Source of the DNA: Closterium sp. Naga37s-1
Lineage: Eukaryota; Streptophyta; Zygnematophyceae; Desmidiales; Closteriaceae
Direction of reading: 5' to 3'
Assembly (NCBI GenBank): GCA_947471745.1
Contig: CANJKZ010000517.1
Span: forward strand, 1 to 64,000
Length of the DNA stretch: 64,000 bases
Shown here: in pieces, positions 35,901 to 47,900 of the stretch
Layout: each line of letters opens with the position of its first letter
Position numbering within the stretch: position 1 is the first letter of the stretch
Position numbers and translations under genes: made by a program
The notes under the pieces: generated by a model
Seen by the model: only the letters and a program-made list of their open reading frames with translations
The model's database searches: none
Told to the model about the DNA's origin: nothing

Positions 35901-38900
35901 GAGCAGTGAAGGAAAGGGAGGGACTGGTGAAAGGGTGTGGGGAAAGGGGGGAAATAGGGATGGGAGGAATGTCGCGGTTGCATGCTGTTTGCTTGGGCAT
36001 GCAGAGTTTGAGGACCTCACATGGGAGGAAGGCGAGATCGAGGTGAGCAGTAAAGGAAAGGGAGGGACTGGTGAAAGGGTGTGGGGAAAGGGGGGAAATA
36101 GGGATGGGAGGAATGTCGCGGTTGCATGCTGTTTGCTTGGGCATGCAGAGTTTGAGGACCTCACATGGGAGGAAGGCGAGATCGAGGTGAGCAGTAAAGG
36201 AAAGGGAGGGACTGGTGAAAGGGTGTGGGGAAAGGGGGGAAATAGGGATGGGAGGAATGTCGTGGTTGCATGCTGTTTGCTTGGGCATGCAGAGTTTGAG
36301 GACCTCACATGGGAGGAAGGCGAGATCGAGGTGAGCAGTAAAGGAAAGGGAGGGACTGGTGAAAGGGTGTGGGGAAAGGGGGGAAATAGGGATGGGAGGA
36401 ATGTCGCGGTTGCATGCTGTTTGCTTGGGCATGCAGAGTTTGAGGACCTCACATGGGAGGAAGGCGAGATCGAGGTGAGCAGTAAAGGAAAGGGAGGGAC
36501 TGGTGAAAGGGTGTGGGGAAAGGGGGGAAATAGGGATGGGAGGAATGTCGTGGTTGCATGCTGTTTGCTTGGGCATGCAGAGTTTGAGGACCTCACATGG
36601 GAGGAAGGCGAGATCGAGGTGAGCAGTAAAGGAAAGGGAGGGACTGGTGAAAGGGTGTGGGGAAAGGGGGGAAATAGGGATGGGAGGAATGTCGCGGTTG
36701 CATGCTGTTTGCTTGGGCATGCAGAGTTTGAGGACCTCACATGGGAGGAAGGCGAGATCGAGGTGAGCAGTAAAGGAAAGGGAGGGACTGGTGAAAGGGT
36801 GTGGGGAAAGGGGGGAAATAGGGATGGGAGGAATGTCGTGGTTGCATGCTGTTTGCTTGGGCATGCAGAGTTTGAGGACCTCACATGGGAGGAAGGCGAG
36901 ATCGAGGTGAGCAGTAAAGGAAAGGGAGGGACTGGTGAAAGGGTGTGGGGAAAGGGGGGAAATAGGGATGGGAGGAATGTCGTGGTTGCATGCTGTTTGC
37001 TTGGGCATGCAGAGTTTGAGGACCTCACATGGGAGGAAGGCGAGATCGAGGTGAGCAGTAAAGGAAAGGGAGGGACTGGTGAAAGGGTGTGGGGAAAGGG
37101 GGGAAATAGGGATGGGAGGAATGTCGTGGTTGCATGCTGTTTGCTTGGGCATGCAGAGTTCGAGGACCTCACATGGGAGGAAGGCGAGATCGAGGTGAGC
37201 AGTGAAGGAAAGGGAGGGACTGGTGAAAGGGTGTGGGGAAAGGGGGGAAATAGGGATGGGAGGAATGTCGTGGTTGCATGCTGTTTGCTTGGGCATGCAG
37301 AGTTTGAGGACCTCACATGGGAGGAAGGCGAGATCGAGGTGAGCAGTAAAGGAAAGGGAGGGACTGGTGAAAGGGTGTGGGGAAAGGGGGGAAATAGGGA
37401 TGGGAGGAATGTCGTGGTTGCATGCTGTTTGCTTGGGCATGCAGAGTTTGAGGACCTCACATGGGAGGAAGGCGAGATCGAGGTGAGCAGTAAAGGAAAG
37501 GGAGGGACTGGTGAAAGGGTGTGGGGAAAGGGGGGAAATAGGGATGGGAGGAATGTCGTGGTTGCATGCTGTTTGCTTGGGCATGCAGAGTTTGAGGACC
37601 TCACATGGGAGGAAGGCGAGATCGAGGTGAGCAGTGAAGGAAAGGGAGGGACTGGTGAAAGGGTGTGGGGAAAGGGGGGAAATAGGGATGGGAGTAATGT
37701 CGTGGTTGCATGCTGTTTGCTTGGGCATGCAGAGTTTGAGGACCTCACATGGGAGGAAGGCGAGATCGAGGTGAGCAGTGAAGGAAAGGGAGGGACTGGT
37801 GAAAGGGTGTGGGGAAAGGGGGGAAATAGGGATGGGAGTAATGTCGTGGTTGCATGCTGTTTGCTTGGGCATGCAGAGTTTGAGGACCTCACATGGGAGG
37901 AAGGCGAGATCGAGGTGAGCAGTGAAGGAAAGGGAGGGACTGGTGAAAGGGTGTGGGGAAAGGGGGGAAATAGGGATGGGAGTAATGTCGTGGTTGCATG
38001 CTGTTTGCTTGGGCATGCAGAGTTTGAGGACCTCACATGGGAGGAAGGCGAGATCGAGATGAGCAGTAAAGGAAAGGGAGGGACTGGTGAAAGGGTGTGG
38101 GGAAAGGGGGGAAATAGGGATGGGAGTAATGTCGTGGTTGCATGCTGTTTGCTTGGGCATGCAGAGTTTGAGGACCTCACATGGGAGGAAGGCGAGATCG
38201 AGGTGAGCAGTGAAGGAAAGGGAGGGACTGGTGAAAGGGTGTGGGGAAAGGGGGGAAATAGGGATGGGAGTAATGTCGTGGTTGCATGCTGTTTGCTTGG
38301 GCATGCAGAGTTCGAGGACCTCACATGGGAGGAAGGCGAGATCGAGGTGAGCAGTGAAGGAAAGGGAGGGACTGGTGAAAGGGTGTGGGGAAAGGGGGGA
38401 AATAGGGATGGGAGTAATGTCGTGGTTGCATGCTGTTTGCTTGGGCATGCAGAGTTTGAGGACCTCACATGGGAGGAAGGCGAGATCGAGATGAGCAGTG
38501 AAGGAAAGGGAGGGACTGGTGAAAGGGTGTGGGGAAAGGGGGGAAATAGGGATGGGAGTAATGTCGTGGTTGCATGCTGTTTGCTTGGGCATGCAGAGTT
38601 TGAGGACCTCACATGGGAGGAAGGCGAGATCGAGGTGAGCAGTGAAGGAAAGGGAGGGACTGGTGAAAGGGTGTGGGGAAAGGGGGGAAATAGGGATGGG
38701 AGTAATGTCGTGGTTGCATGCTGTTTGCTTGGGCATGCAGAGTTTGAGGACCTCACATGGGAGGAAGGCGAGATCGAGGTGAGCAGTGAAGGAAAGGGAG
38801 GGACTGGTGAAAGGGTGTGGGGAAAGGGGGGAAATAGGGATGGGAGTAATGTCGTGGTTGCATGCTGTTTGCTTGGGCATGCAGAGTTTGAGGACCTCAC

Positions 38901-41900
38901 ATGGGAGGAAGGCGAGATCGAGGTGAGCAGTGAAGGAAAGGGAGGGACTGGTGAAAGGGTGTGGGGAAAGGGGGGAAATAGGGATGGGAGTAATGTCGTG
39001 GTTGCATGCTGTTTGCTTGGGCATGCAGAGTTTGAGGACCTCACATGGGAGGAAGGCGAGATCGAGGTGAGCAGTAAAGGAAAGGGAGGGACTGGTGAAA
39101 GGGTGTGGGGAAAGGGGGGAAATAGGGATGGGAGTAATGTCGTGGTTGCATGCTGTTTGCTTGGGCATGCAGAGTTTGAGGACCTCACATGGGAGGAAGG
39201 CGAGATCGAGGTGAGCAGTAAAGGAAAGGGAGGGACTGGTGAAAGGGTGTGGGGAAAGGGGGGAAATAGGGATGGGAGTAATGTCGTGGTTGCATGCTGT
39301 TTGCTTGGGCATGCAGAGTTTGAGGACCTCACATGGGAGGAAGGCGAGATCGAGATGAGCAGTAAAGGAAAGGGAGGGACTGGTGAAAGGGTGTGGGGAA
39401 AGGGGGGAAATAGGGATGGGAGTAATGTCGTGGTTGCATGCTGTTTGCTTGGGCATGCAGAGTTTGAGGACCTCACATGGGAGGAAGGCGAGATCGAGGT
39501 GAGCAGTGAAGGAAAGGGAGGGACTGGTGAAAGGGTGTGGGGAAAGGGGGGAAATAGGGATGGGAGTAATGTCGTGGTTGCATGCTGTTTGCTTGGGCAT
39601 GCAGAGTTTGAGGACCTCACATGGGAGGAAGGCGAGATCGAGGTGAGCAGTAAAGGAAAGGGAGGGACTGGTGAAAGGGTGTGGGGAAAGGGGGGAAATA
39701 GGGATGGGAGGAATGTCGTGGTTGCATGCTGTTTGCTTGGGCATGCAGAGTTTGAGGACCTCACATGGGAGGAAGGCGAGATCGAGGTGAGCAGTAAAGG
39801 AAAGGGAGGGACTGGTGAAAGGGTGTGGGGAAAGGGGGGAAATAGGGATGGGAGTAATGTCGTGGTTGCATGCTGTTTGCTTGGGCATGCAGAGTTTGAG
39901 GACCTCACATGGGAGGAAGGCGAGATCGAGGTGAGCAGTGAAGGAAAGGGAGGGACTGGTGAAAGGGTGTGGGGAAAGGGGGGAAATAGGGATGGGAGGA
40001 ATGTCGTGGTTGCATGCTGTTTGCTTGGGCATGCAGAGTTTGAGGACCTCACATGGGAGGAAGGCGAGATCGAGGTGAGCAGTGAAGGAAAGGGAGGGAC
40101 TGGTGAAAGGGTGTGGGGAAAGGGGGGAAATAGGGATGGGAGTAATGTCGTGGTTGCATGCTGTTTGCTTGGGCATGCAGAGTTTGAGGACCTCACATGG
40201 GAGGAAGGCGAGATCGAGGTGAGCAGTGAAGGAAAGGGAGGGACTGGTGAAAGGGTGTGGGGAAAGGGGGGAAATAGGGATGGGAGTAATGTCGTGGTTG
40301 CATGCTGTTTGCTTGGGCATGCAGAGTTTGAGGACCTCACATGGGAGGAAGGCGAGATCGAGGTGAGCAGTGAAGGAAAGGGAGGGACTGGTGAAAGGGT
40401 GTGGGGAAAGGGGGGAAATAGGGATGGGAGTAATGTCGTGGTTGCATGCTGTTTGCTTGGGCATGCAGAGTTTGAGGACCTCACATGGGAGGAAGGCGAG
40501 ATCGAGGTGAGCAGTGAAGGAAAGGGAGGGACTGGTGAAAGGGTGTGGGGAAAGGGGGGAAATAGGGATGGGAGTAATGTCGTGGTTGCATGCTGTTTGC
40601 TTGGGCATGCAGAGTTTGAGGACCTCACATGGGAGGAAGGCGAGATCGAGGTGAGCAGTGAAGGAAAGGGAGGGACTGGTGAAAGGGTGTGGGGAAAGGG
40701 GGGAAATAGGGATGGGAGTAATGTCGTGGTTGCATGCTGTTTGCTTGGGCATGCAGAGTTTGAGGACCTCACATGGGAGGAAGGCGAGATCGAGGTGAGC
40801 AGTGAAGGAAAGGGAGGGACTGGTGAAAGGGTGTGGGGAAAGGGGGGAAATAGGGATGGGAGTAATGTCGTGGTTGCATGCTGTTTGCTTGGGCATGCAG
40901 AGTTTGAGGACCTCACATGGGAGGAAGGCGAGATCGAGGTGAGCAGTGAAGGAAAGGGAGGGACTGGTGAAAGGGTGTGGGGAAATGGGGGAAATAGGGA
41001 TGGGAGTAATGTCGTGGTTGCATGCTGTTTGCTTGGGCATGCAGAGTTTGAGGACCTCACATGGGAGGAAGGCGAGATCGAGGTGAGCAGTGAAGGAAAG
41101 GGAGGGACTGGTGAAAGGGTGTGGGGAAAGGGGGGAAATAGGGATGGGAGTAATGTCGTGGTTGCATGCTGTTTGCTTGGGCATGCAGAGTTTGAGGACC
41201 TCACATGGGAGGAAGGCGAGATCGAGGTGAGCAGTGAAGGAAAGGGAGGGACTGGTGAAAGGGTGTGGGGAAAGGGGGGAAATAGGGATGGGAGTAATGT
41301 CGTGGTTGCATGCTGTTTGCTTGGGCATGCAGAGTTTGAGGACCTCACATGGGAGGAAGGCGAGATCGAGGTGAGCAGTGAAGGAAAGGGAGGGACTGGT
41401 GAAAGGGTGTGGGGAAAGGGGGGAAATAGGGATGGGAGTAATGTCGTGGTTGCATGCTGTTTGCTTGGGCATGCAGAGTTTGAGGACCTCACATGGGAGG
41501 AAGGCGAGATCGAGGTGAGCAGTGAAGGAAAGGGAGGGACTGGTGAAAGGGTGTGGGGAAAGGGGGGAAATAGGGATGGGAGTAATGTCGTGGTTGCATG
41601 CTGTTTGTTTGGGCATGCAGAGTTTGAGGACCTCACATGGGAGGAAGGCGAGATCGAGGTGAGCAGTGAAGGAAAGGGAGGGACTGGTGAAAGGGTGTGG
41701 GGAAAGGGGGGAAATAGGGATGGGAGTAATGTCGTGGTTGCATGCTGTTTGCTTGGGCATGCAGAGTTTGAGGACCTCACATGGGAGGAAGGCGAGATCG
41801 AGGTGAGCAGTGAAGGAAAGGGAGGGACTGGTGAAAGGGTGTGGGGAAAGGGGGGAAATAGGGATGGGAGTAATGTCGTGGTTGCATGCTGTTTGCTTGG

Positions 41901-44900
41901 GCATGCAGAGTTTGAGGACCTCACATGGGAGGAAGGCGAGATCGAGGTGAGCAGTGAAGGAAAGGGAGGGACTGGTGAAAGGGTGTGGGGAAAGGGGGGA
42001 AATAGGGATGGGAGTAATGTCGTGGTTGCATGCTGTTTGCTTGGGCATGCAGAGTTTGAGGACCTCACATGGGAGGAAGGCGAGATCGAGGTGAGCAGTG
42101 AAGGAAAGGGAGGGACTGGTGAAAGGGTGTGGGGAAAGGGGGGAAATAGGGATGGGAGTAATGTCGTGGTTGCATGCTGTTTGCTTGGGCATGCAGAGTT
42201 TGAGGACCTCACATGGGAGGAAGGCGAGATCGAGGTGAGCAGTGAAGGAAAGGGAGGGACTGGTGAAAGGGTGTGGGGAAAGGGGGGAAATAGGGATGGG
42301 AGTAATGTCGTGGTTGCATGCTGTTTGCTTGGGCATGCAGAGTTTGAGGACCTCACATGGGAGGAAGGCGAGATCGAGGTGAGCAGTAAAGGAAAGGGAG
42401 GGACTGGTGAAAGGGTGTGGGGAAAGGGGGGAAATAGGGATGGGAGGAATGTCGTAGTTGCATGCTGTTTGCTTGGGCATGCAGAGTTTGAGGACCTGAC
42501 ATGGGAGGAAGGCGAGATCGAGGTGAGCAGTAAAGGAAAGGGAGGGACTGGTGAAAGGGTGTGGGGAAAGGGGGGAAATAGGGATGGGAGTAATGTCGTG
42601 GTTGCATGCTGTTTGCTTGGGCATGCAGAGTTTGAGGACCTCACATGGGAGGAAGGCGAGATCGAGGTGAGCAGTGAAGGAAAGGGAGGGACTGGTGAAA
42701 GGGTGTGGGGAAAGGGGGGAAATAGGGATGGGAGGAATGTCGTGGTTGCATGCTGTTTGCTTGGGCATGCAGAGTTCGAGGACCTCACATGGGAGGAAGG
42801 CGAGATCGAGGTGAGCAGTGAAGGAAAGGGAGGGACTGGTGAAAGGGTGTGGGGAAAGGGGGGAAATAGGGATGGGAGTAATGTCGTGGTTGCATGCTGT
42901 TTGCTTGGGCATGCAGAGTTTGAGGACCTCACATGGGAGGAAGGCGAGATCGAGGTGAGCAGTGAAGGAAAGGGAGGGACTGGTGAAAGGGTGTGGGGAA
43001 AGGGGGGAAATAGGGATGGGAGTAATGTCGTGGTTGCATGCTGTTTGCTTGGGCATGCAGAGTTTGAGGACCTCACATGGGAGGAAGGCGAGATCGAGGT
43101 GAGCAGTAAAGGAAAGGGAGGGACTGGTGAAAGGGTGTGGGGAAAGGGGGGAAATAGGGATGGGAGTAATGTCGTGGTTGCATGCTGTTTGCTTGGGCAT
43201 GCAGAGTTTGAGGACCTCACATGGGAGGAAGGCGAGATCGAGGTGAGCAGTAAAGGAAAGGGAGGGACTGGTGAAAGGGTGTGGGGAAAGGGGGGAAATA
43301 GGGATGGGAGGAATGTCGTAGTTGCATGCTGTTTGCTTGGGCATGCAGAGTTTGAGGACCTGACATGGGAGGAAGGCGAGATCGAGGTGAGCAGTAAAGG
43401 AAAGGGAGGGACTGGTGAAAGGGTGTGGGGAAAGGGGGGAAATAGGGATGGGAGTAATGTCGTGGTTGCATGCTGTTTGCTTGGGCATGCAGAGTTTGAG
43501 GACCTCACATGGGAGGAAGGCGAGATCGAGGTGAGCAGTAAAGGAAAGGGAGGGACTGGTGAAAGGGTGTGGGGAAAGGGGGGAAATAGGGATGGGAGTA
43601 ATGTCGTGGTTGCATGCTGTTTGCTTGGGCATGCAGAGTTTGAGGACCTCACATGGGAGGAAGGCGAGATCGAGATGAGCAGTAAAGGAAAGGGAGGGAC
43701 TGGTGAAAGGGTGTGGGGAAAGGGGGGAAATAGGGATGGGAGGAATGTCGTGGTTGCATGCTGTTTGCTTGGGCATGCAGAGTTCGAGGACCTCACATGG
43801 GAGGAAGGCGAGATCGAGGTGAGCAGTGAAGGAAAGGGAGGGACTGGTGAAAGGGTGTGGGGAAAGGTGGGAAATAGGGATGGGAGTAATGTCGTGGTTG
43901 CATGCTGTTTGCTTGGGCATGCAGAGTTTGAGGACCTCACATGGGAGGAAGGCGAGATCGAGGTGAGCAGTAAAGGAAAGGGAGGGACTGGTGAAAGGGT
44001 GTGGGGAAAGGGGGGAAATAGGGATGGGAGGAATGTCGCGGTTGCATGCTGTTTGCTTGGGCATGCAGAGTTTGAGGACCTCACATGGGAGGAAGGCGAG
44101 ATCGAGGTGAGCAGTAAAGGAAAGGGAGGGACTGGTGAAAGGGTGTGGGGAAAGGTGGGAAATAGGGATGGGAGGAATGTCGTGGTTGCATGCTGTTTGC
44201 TTGGGCATGCAGAGTTTGAGGACCTCACATGGGAGGAAGGCGAGATCGAGGTGAGCAGTAAAGGAAAGGGAGGGACTGGTGAAAGGGTGTGGGGAAAGGG
44301 GGGAAATAGGGATGGGAGGAATGTCGTAGTTGCATGCTGTTTGCTTGGGCATGCAGAGTTTGAGGACCTGACATGGGAGGAAGGCGAGATCGAGGTGAGC
44401 AGTAAAGGAAAGGGAGGGACTGGTGAAAGGGTGTGGGGAAAGGGGGGAAATAGGGATGGGAGGAATGTCGTGGTTGCATGCTGTTTGCTTGGGCATGCAG
44501 AGTTTGAGGACCTCACATGGGAGGAAGGCGAGATCGAGGTGAGCAGTAAAGGAAAGGGAGGGACTGGTGAAAGGGTGTGGGGAAAGGTGGGAAATAGGGA
44601 TGGGAGGAATGTCGTGGTTGCATGCTGTTTGCTTGGGCATGCAGAGTTTGAGGACCTCACATGGGAGGAAGGCGAGATCGAGATGAGCAGTAAAGGAAAG
44701 GGAGGGACTGGTGAAAGGGTGTGGGGAAAGGGGGGAAATAGGGATGGGAGGAATGTCGCGGTTGCATGCTGTTTGCTTGGGCATGCAGAGTTTGAGGACC
44801 TCACATGGGAGGAAGGCGAGATCGAGGTGAGCAGTAAAGGAAAGGGAGGGACTGGTGAAAGGGTGTGGGGAAAGGGGGGAAATAGGGATGGGAGGAATGT

Positions 44901-47900
44901 CGTGGTTGCATGCTGTTTGCTTGGGCATGCAGAGTTTGAGGACCTCACATGGGAGGAAGGCGAGATCGAGGTGAGCAGTGAAGGAAAGGGAGGGACTGGT
45001 GAAAGGGTGTGGGGAAAGGGGGGAAATAGGGATGGGAGGAATGTCGTGGTTGCATGCTGTTTGCTTGGGCATGCAGAGTTTGAGGACCTCACATGGGAGG
45101 AAGGCGAGATCGAGGTGAGCAGTGAAGGAAAGGGAGGGACTGGTGAAAGGGTGTGGGGAAAGGGGGGAAATAGGGATGGGAGGAATGTCGTGGTTGCATG
45201 CTGTTTGCTTGGGCATGCAGAGTTTGAGGACCTCACATGGGAGGAAGGCGAGATCGAGGTGAGCAGTAAAGGAAAGGGAGGGACTGGTGAAAGGGTGTGG
45301 GGAAAGGGGGGAAATAGGGATGGGAGGAATGTCGTGGTTGCATGCTGTTTGCTTGGGCATGCAGAGTTTGAGGACCTCACATGGGAGGAAGGCGAGATCG
45401 AGGTGAGCAGTAAAGGAAAGGGAGGGACTGGTGAAAGGGTGTGGGGAAAGGGGGGAAATAGGGATGGGAGGAATGTCGTAGTTGCATGCTGTTTGCTTGG
45501 GCATGCAGAGTTTGAGGACCTGACATGGGAGGAAGGCGAGATCGAGGTGAGCAGTAAAGGAAAGGGAGGGACTGGTGAAAGGGTGTGGGGAAAGGTGGGA
45601 AATAGGGATGGGAGGAATGTCGTGGTTGCATGCTGTTTGCTTGGGCATGCAGAGTTTGAGGACCTCACATGGGAGGAAGGCGAGATCGAGGTGAGCAGTA
45701 AAGGAAAGGGAGGGACTGGTGAAAGGGTGTGGGGAAAGGGGGGAAATAGGGATGGGAGGAATGTCGTGGTTGCATGCTGTTTGCTTGGGCATGCAGAGTT
45801 TGAGGACCTCACATGGGAGGAAGGCGAGATCGAGATGAGCAGTAAAGGAAAGGGAGGGACTGGTGAAAGGGTGTGGGGAAAGGGGGGAAATAGGGATGGG
45901 AGGAATGTCGTGGTTGCATGCTGTTTGCTTGGGCATGCAGAGTTCGAGGACCTCACATGGGAGGAAGGCGAGATCGAGGTGAGCAGTGAAGGAAAGGGAG
46001 GGACTGGTGAAAGGGTGTGGGGAAAGGTGGGAAATAGGGATGGGAGGAATGTCGTGGTTGCATGCTGTTTGCTTGGGCATGCAGAGTTTGAGGACCTCAC
46101 ATGGGAGGAAGGCGAGATCGAGGTGAGCAGTAAAGGAAAGGGAGGGACTGGTGAAAGGGTGTGGGGAAAGGGGGGAAATAGGGATGGGAGGAATGTCGCG
46201 GTTGCATGCTGTTTGCTTGGGCATGCAGAGTTTGAGGACCTCACATGGGAGGAAGGCGAGATCGAGGTGAGCAGTAAAGGAAAGGGAGGGACTGGTGAAA
46301 GGGTGTGGGGAAAGGTGGGAAATAGGGATGGGAGGAATGTCGTGGTTGCATGCTGTTTGCTTGGGCATGCAGAGTTTGAGGACCTCACATGGGAGGAAGG
46401 CGAGATCGAGGTGAGCAGTAAAGGAAAGGGAGGGACTGGTGAAAGGGTGTGGGGAAAGGGGGGAAATAGGGATGGGAGGAATGTCGTGGTTGCATGCTGT
46501 TTGCTTGGGCATGCAGAGTTTGAGGACCTCACATGGGAGGAAGGCGAGATCGAGGTGAGCAGTAAAGGAAAGGGAGGGACTGGTGAAAGGGTGTGGGGAA
46601 AGGGGGGAAATAGGGATGGGAGGAATGTCGTGGTTGCATGCTGTTTGCTTGGGCATGCAGAGTTTGAGGACCTCACATGGGAGGAAGGCGAGATCGAGGT
46701 GAGCAGTAAAGGAAAGGGAGGGACTGGTGAAAGGGTGTGGGGAAAGGGGGGAAATAGGGATGGGAGGAATGTCGTGGTTGCATGCTGTTTGCTTGGGCAT
46801 GCAGAGTTTGAGGACCTCACATGGGAGGAAGGCGAGATCGAGGTGAGCAGTAAAGGAAAGGGAGGGACTGGTGAAAGGGTGTGGGGAAAGGGGGGAAATA
46901 GGGATGGGAGGAATGTCGTGGTTGCATGCTGTTTGCTTGGGCATGCAGAGTTTGAGGACCTCACATGGGAGGAAGGCGAGATCGAGGTGAGCAGTAAAGG
47001 AAAGGGAGGGACTGGTGAAAGGGTGTGGGGAAAGGGGGGAAATAGGGATGGGAGGAATGTCGTGGTTGCATGCTGTTTGCTTGGGCATGCAGAGTTTGAG
47101 GACCTCACATGGGAGGAAGGCGAGATCGAGGTGAGCAGTGAAGGAAAGGGAGGGACTGGTGAAAGGGTGTGGGGAAAGGGGGGAAATAGGGATGGGAGGA
47201 ATGTCGCGGTTGCATGCTGTTTGCTTGGGCATGCAGAGTTTGAGGACCTCACATGGGAGGAAGGCGAGATCGAGGTGAGCAGTAAAGGAAAGGGAGGGAC
47301 TGGTGAAAGGGTGTGGGGAAAGGGGGGAAATAGGGATGGGAGGAATGTCGTGGTTGCATGCTGTTTGCTTGGGCATGCAGAGTTTGAGGACCTCACATGG
47401 GAGGAAGGCGAGAACGAGGTGAGCAGTAAAGGAAAGGGAGGGACTGGTGAAAGGGTGTGGGGAAAGGGGGGAAATAGGGATGGGAGGAATGTCGTGGTTG
47501 CATGCTGTTTGCTTGGGCATGCAGAGTTTGAGGACCTCACATGGGAGGAAGGCGAGATCGAGGTGAGCAGTAAAGGAAAGGGAGGGACTGGTGAAAGGGT
47601 GTGGGGAAAGGGGGGAAATAGGGATGGGAGGAATGTCGTAGTTGCATGCTGTTTGCTTGGGCATGCAGAGTTTGAGGACCTCACATGGGAGGAAGGCGAG
47701 ATCGAGGTGAGCAGTAAAGGAAAGGGAGGGACTGGTGAAAGGGTGTGGGGAAAGGGGGGAAATAGGGATGGGAGGAATGTCGTGGTTGCATGCTGTTTGC
47801 TTGGGCATGCAGAGTTTGAGGACCTCACATGGGAGGAAGGCGAGATCGAGGTGAGCAGTAAAGGAAAGGGAGGGACTGGTGAAAGGGTGTGGGGAAAGGG

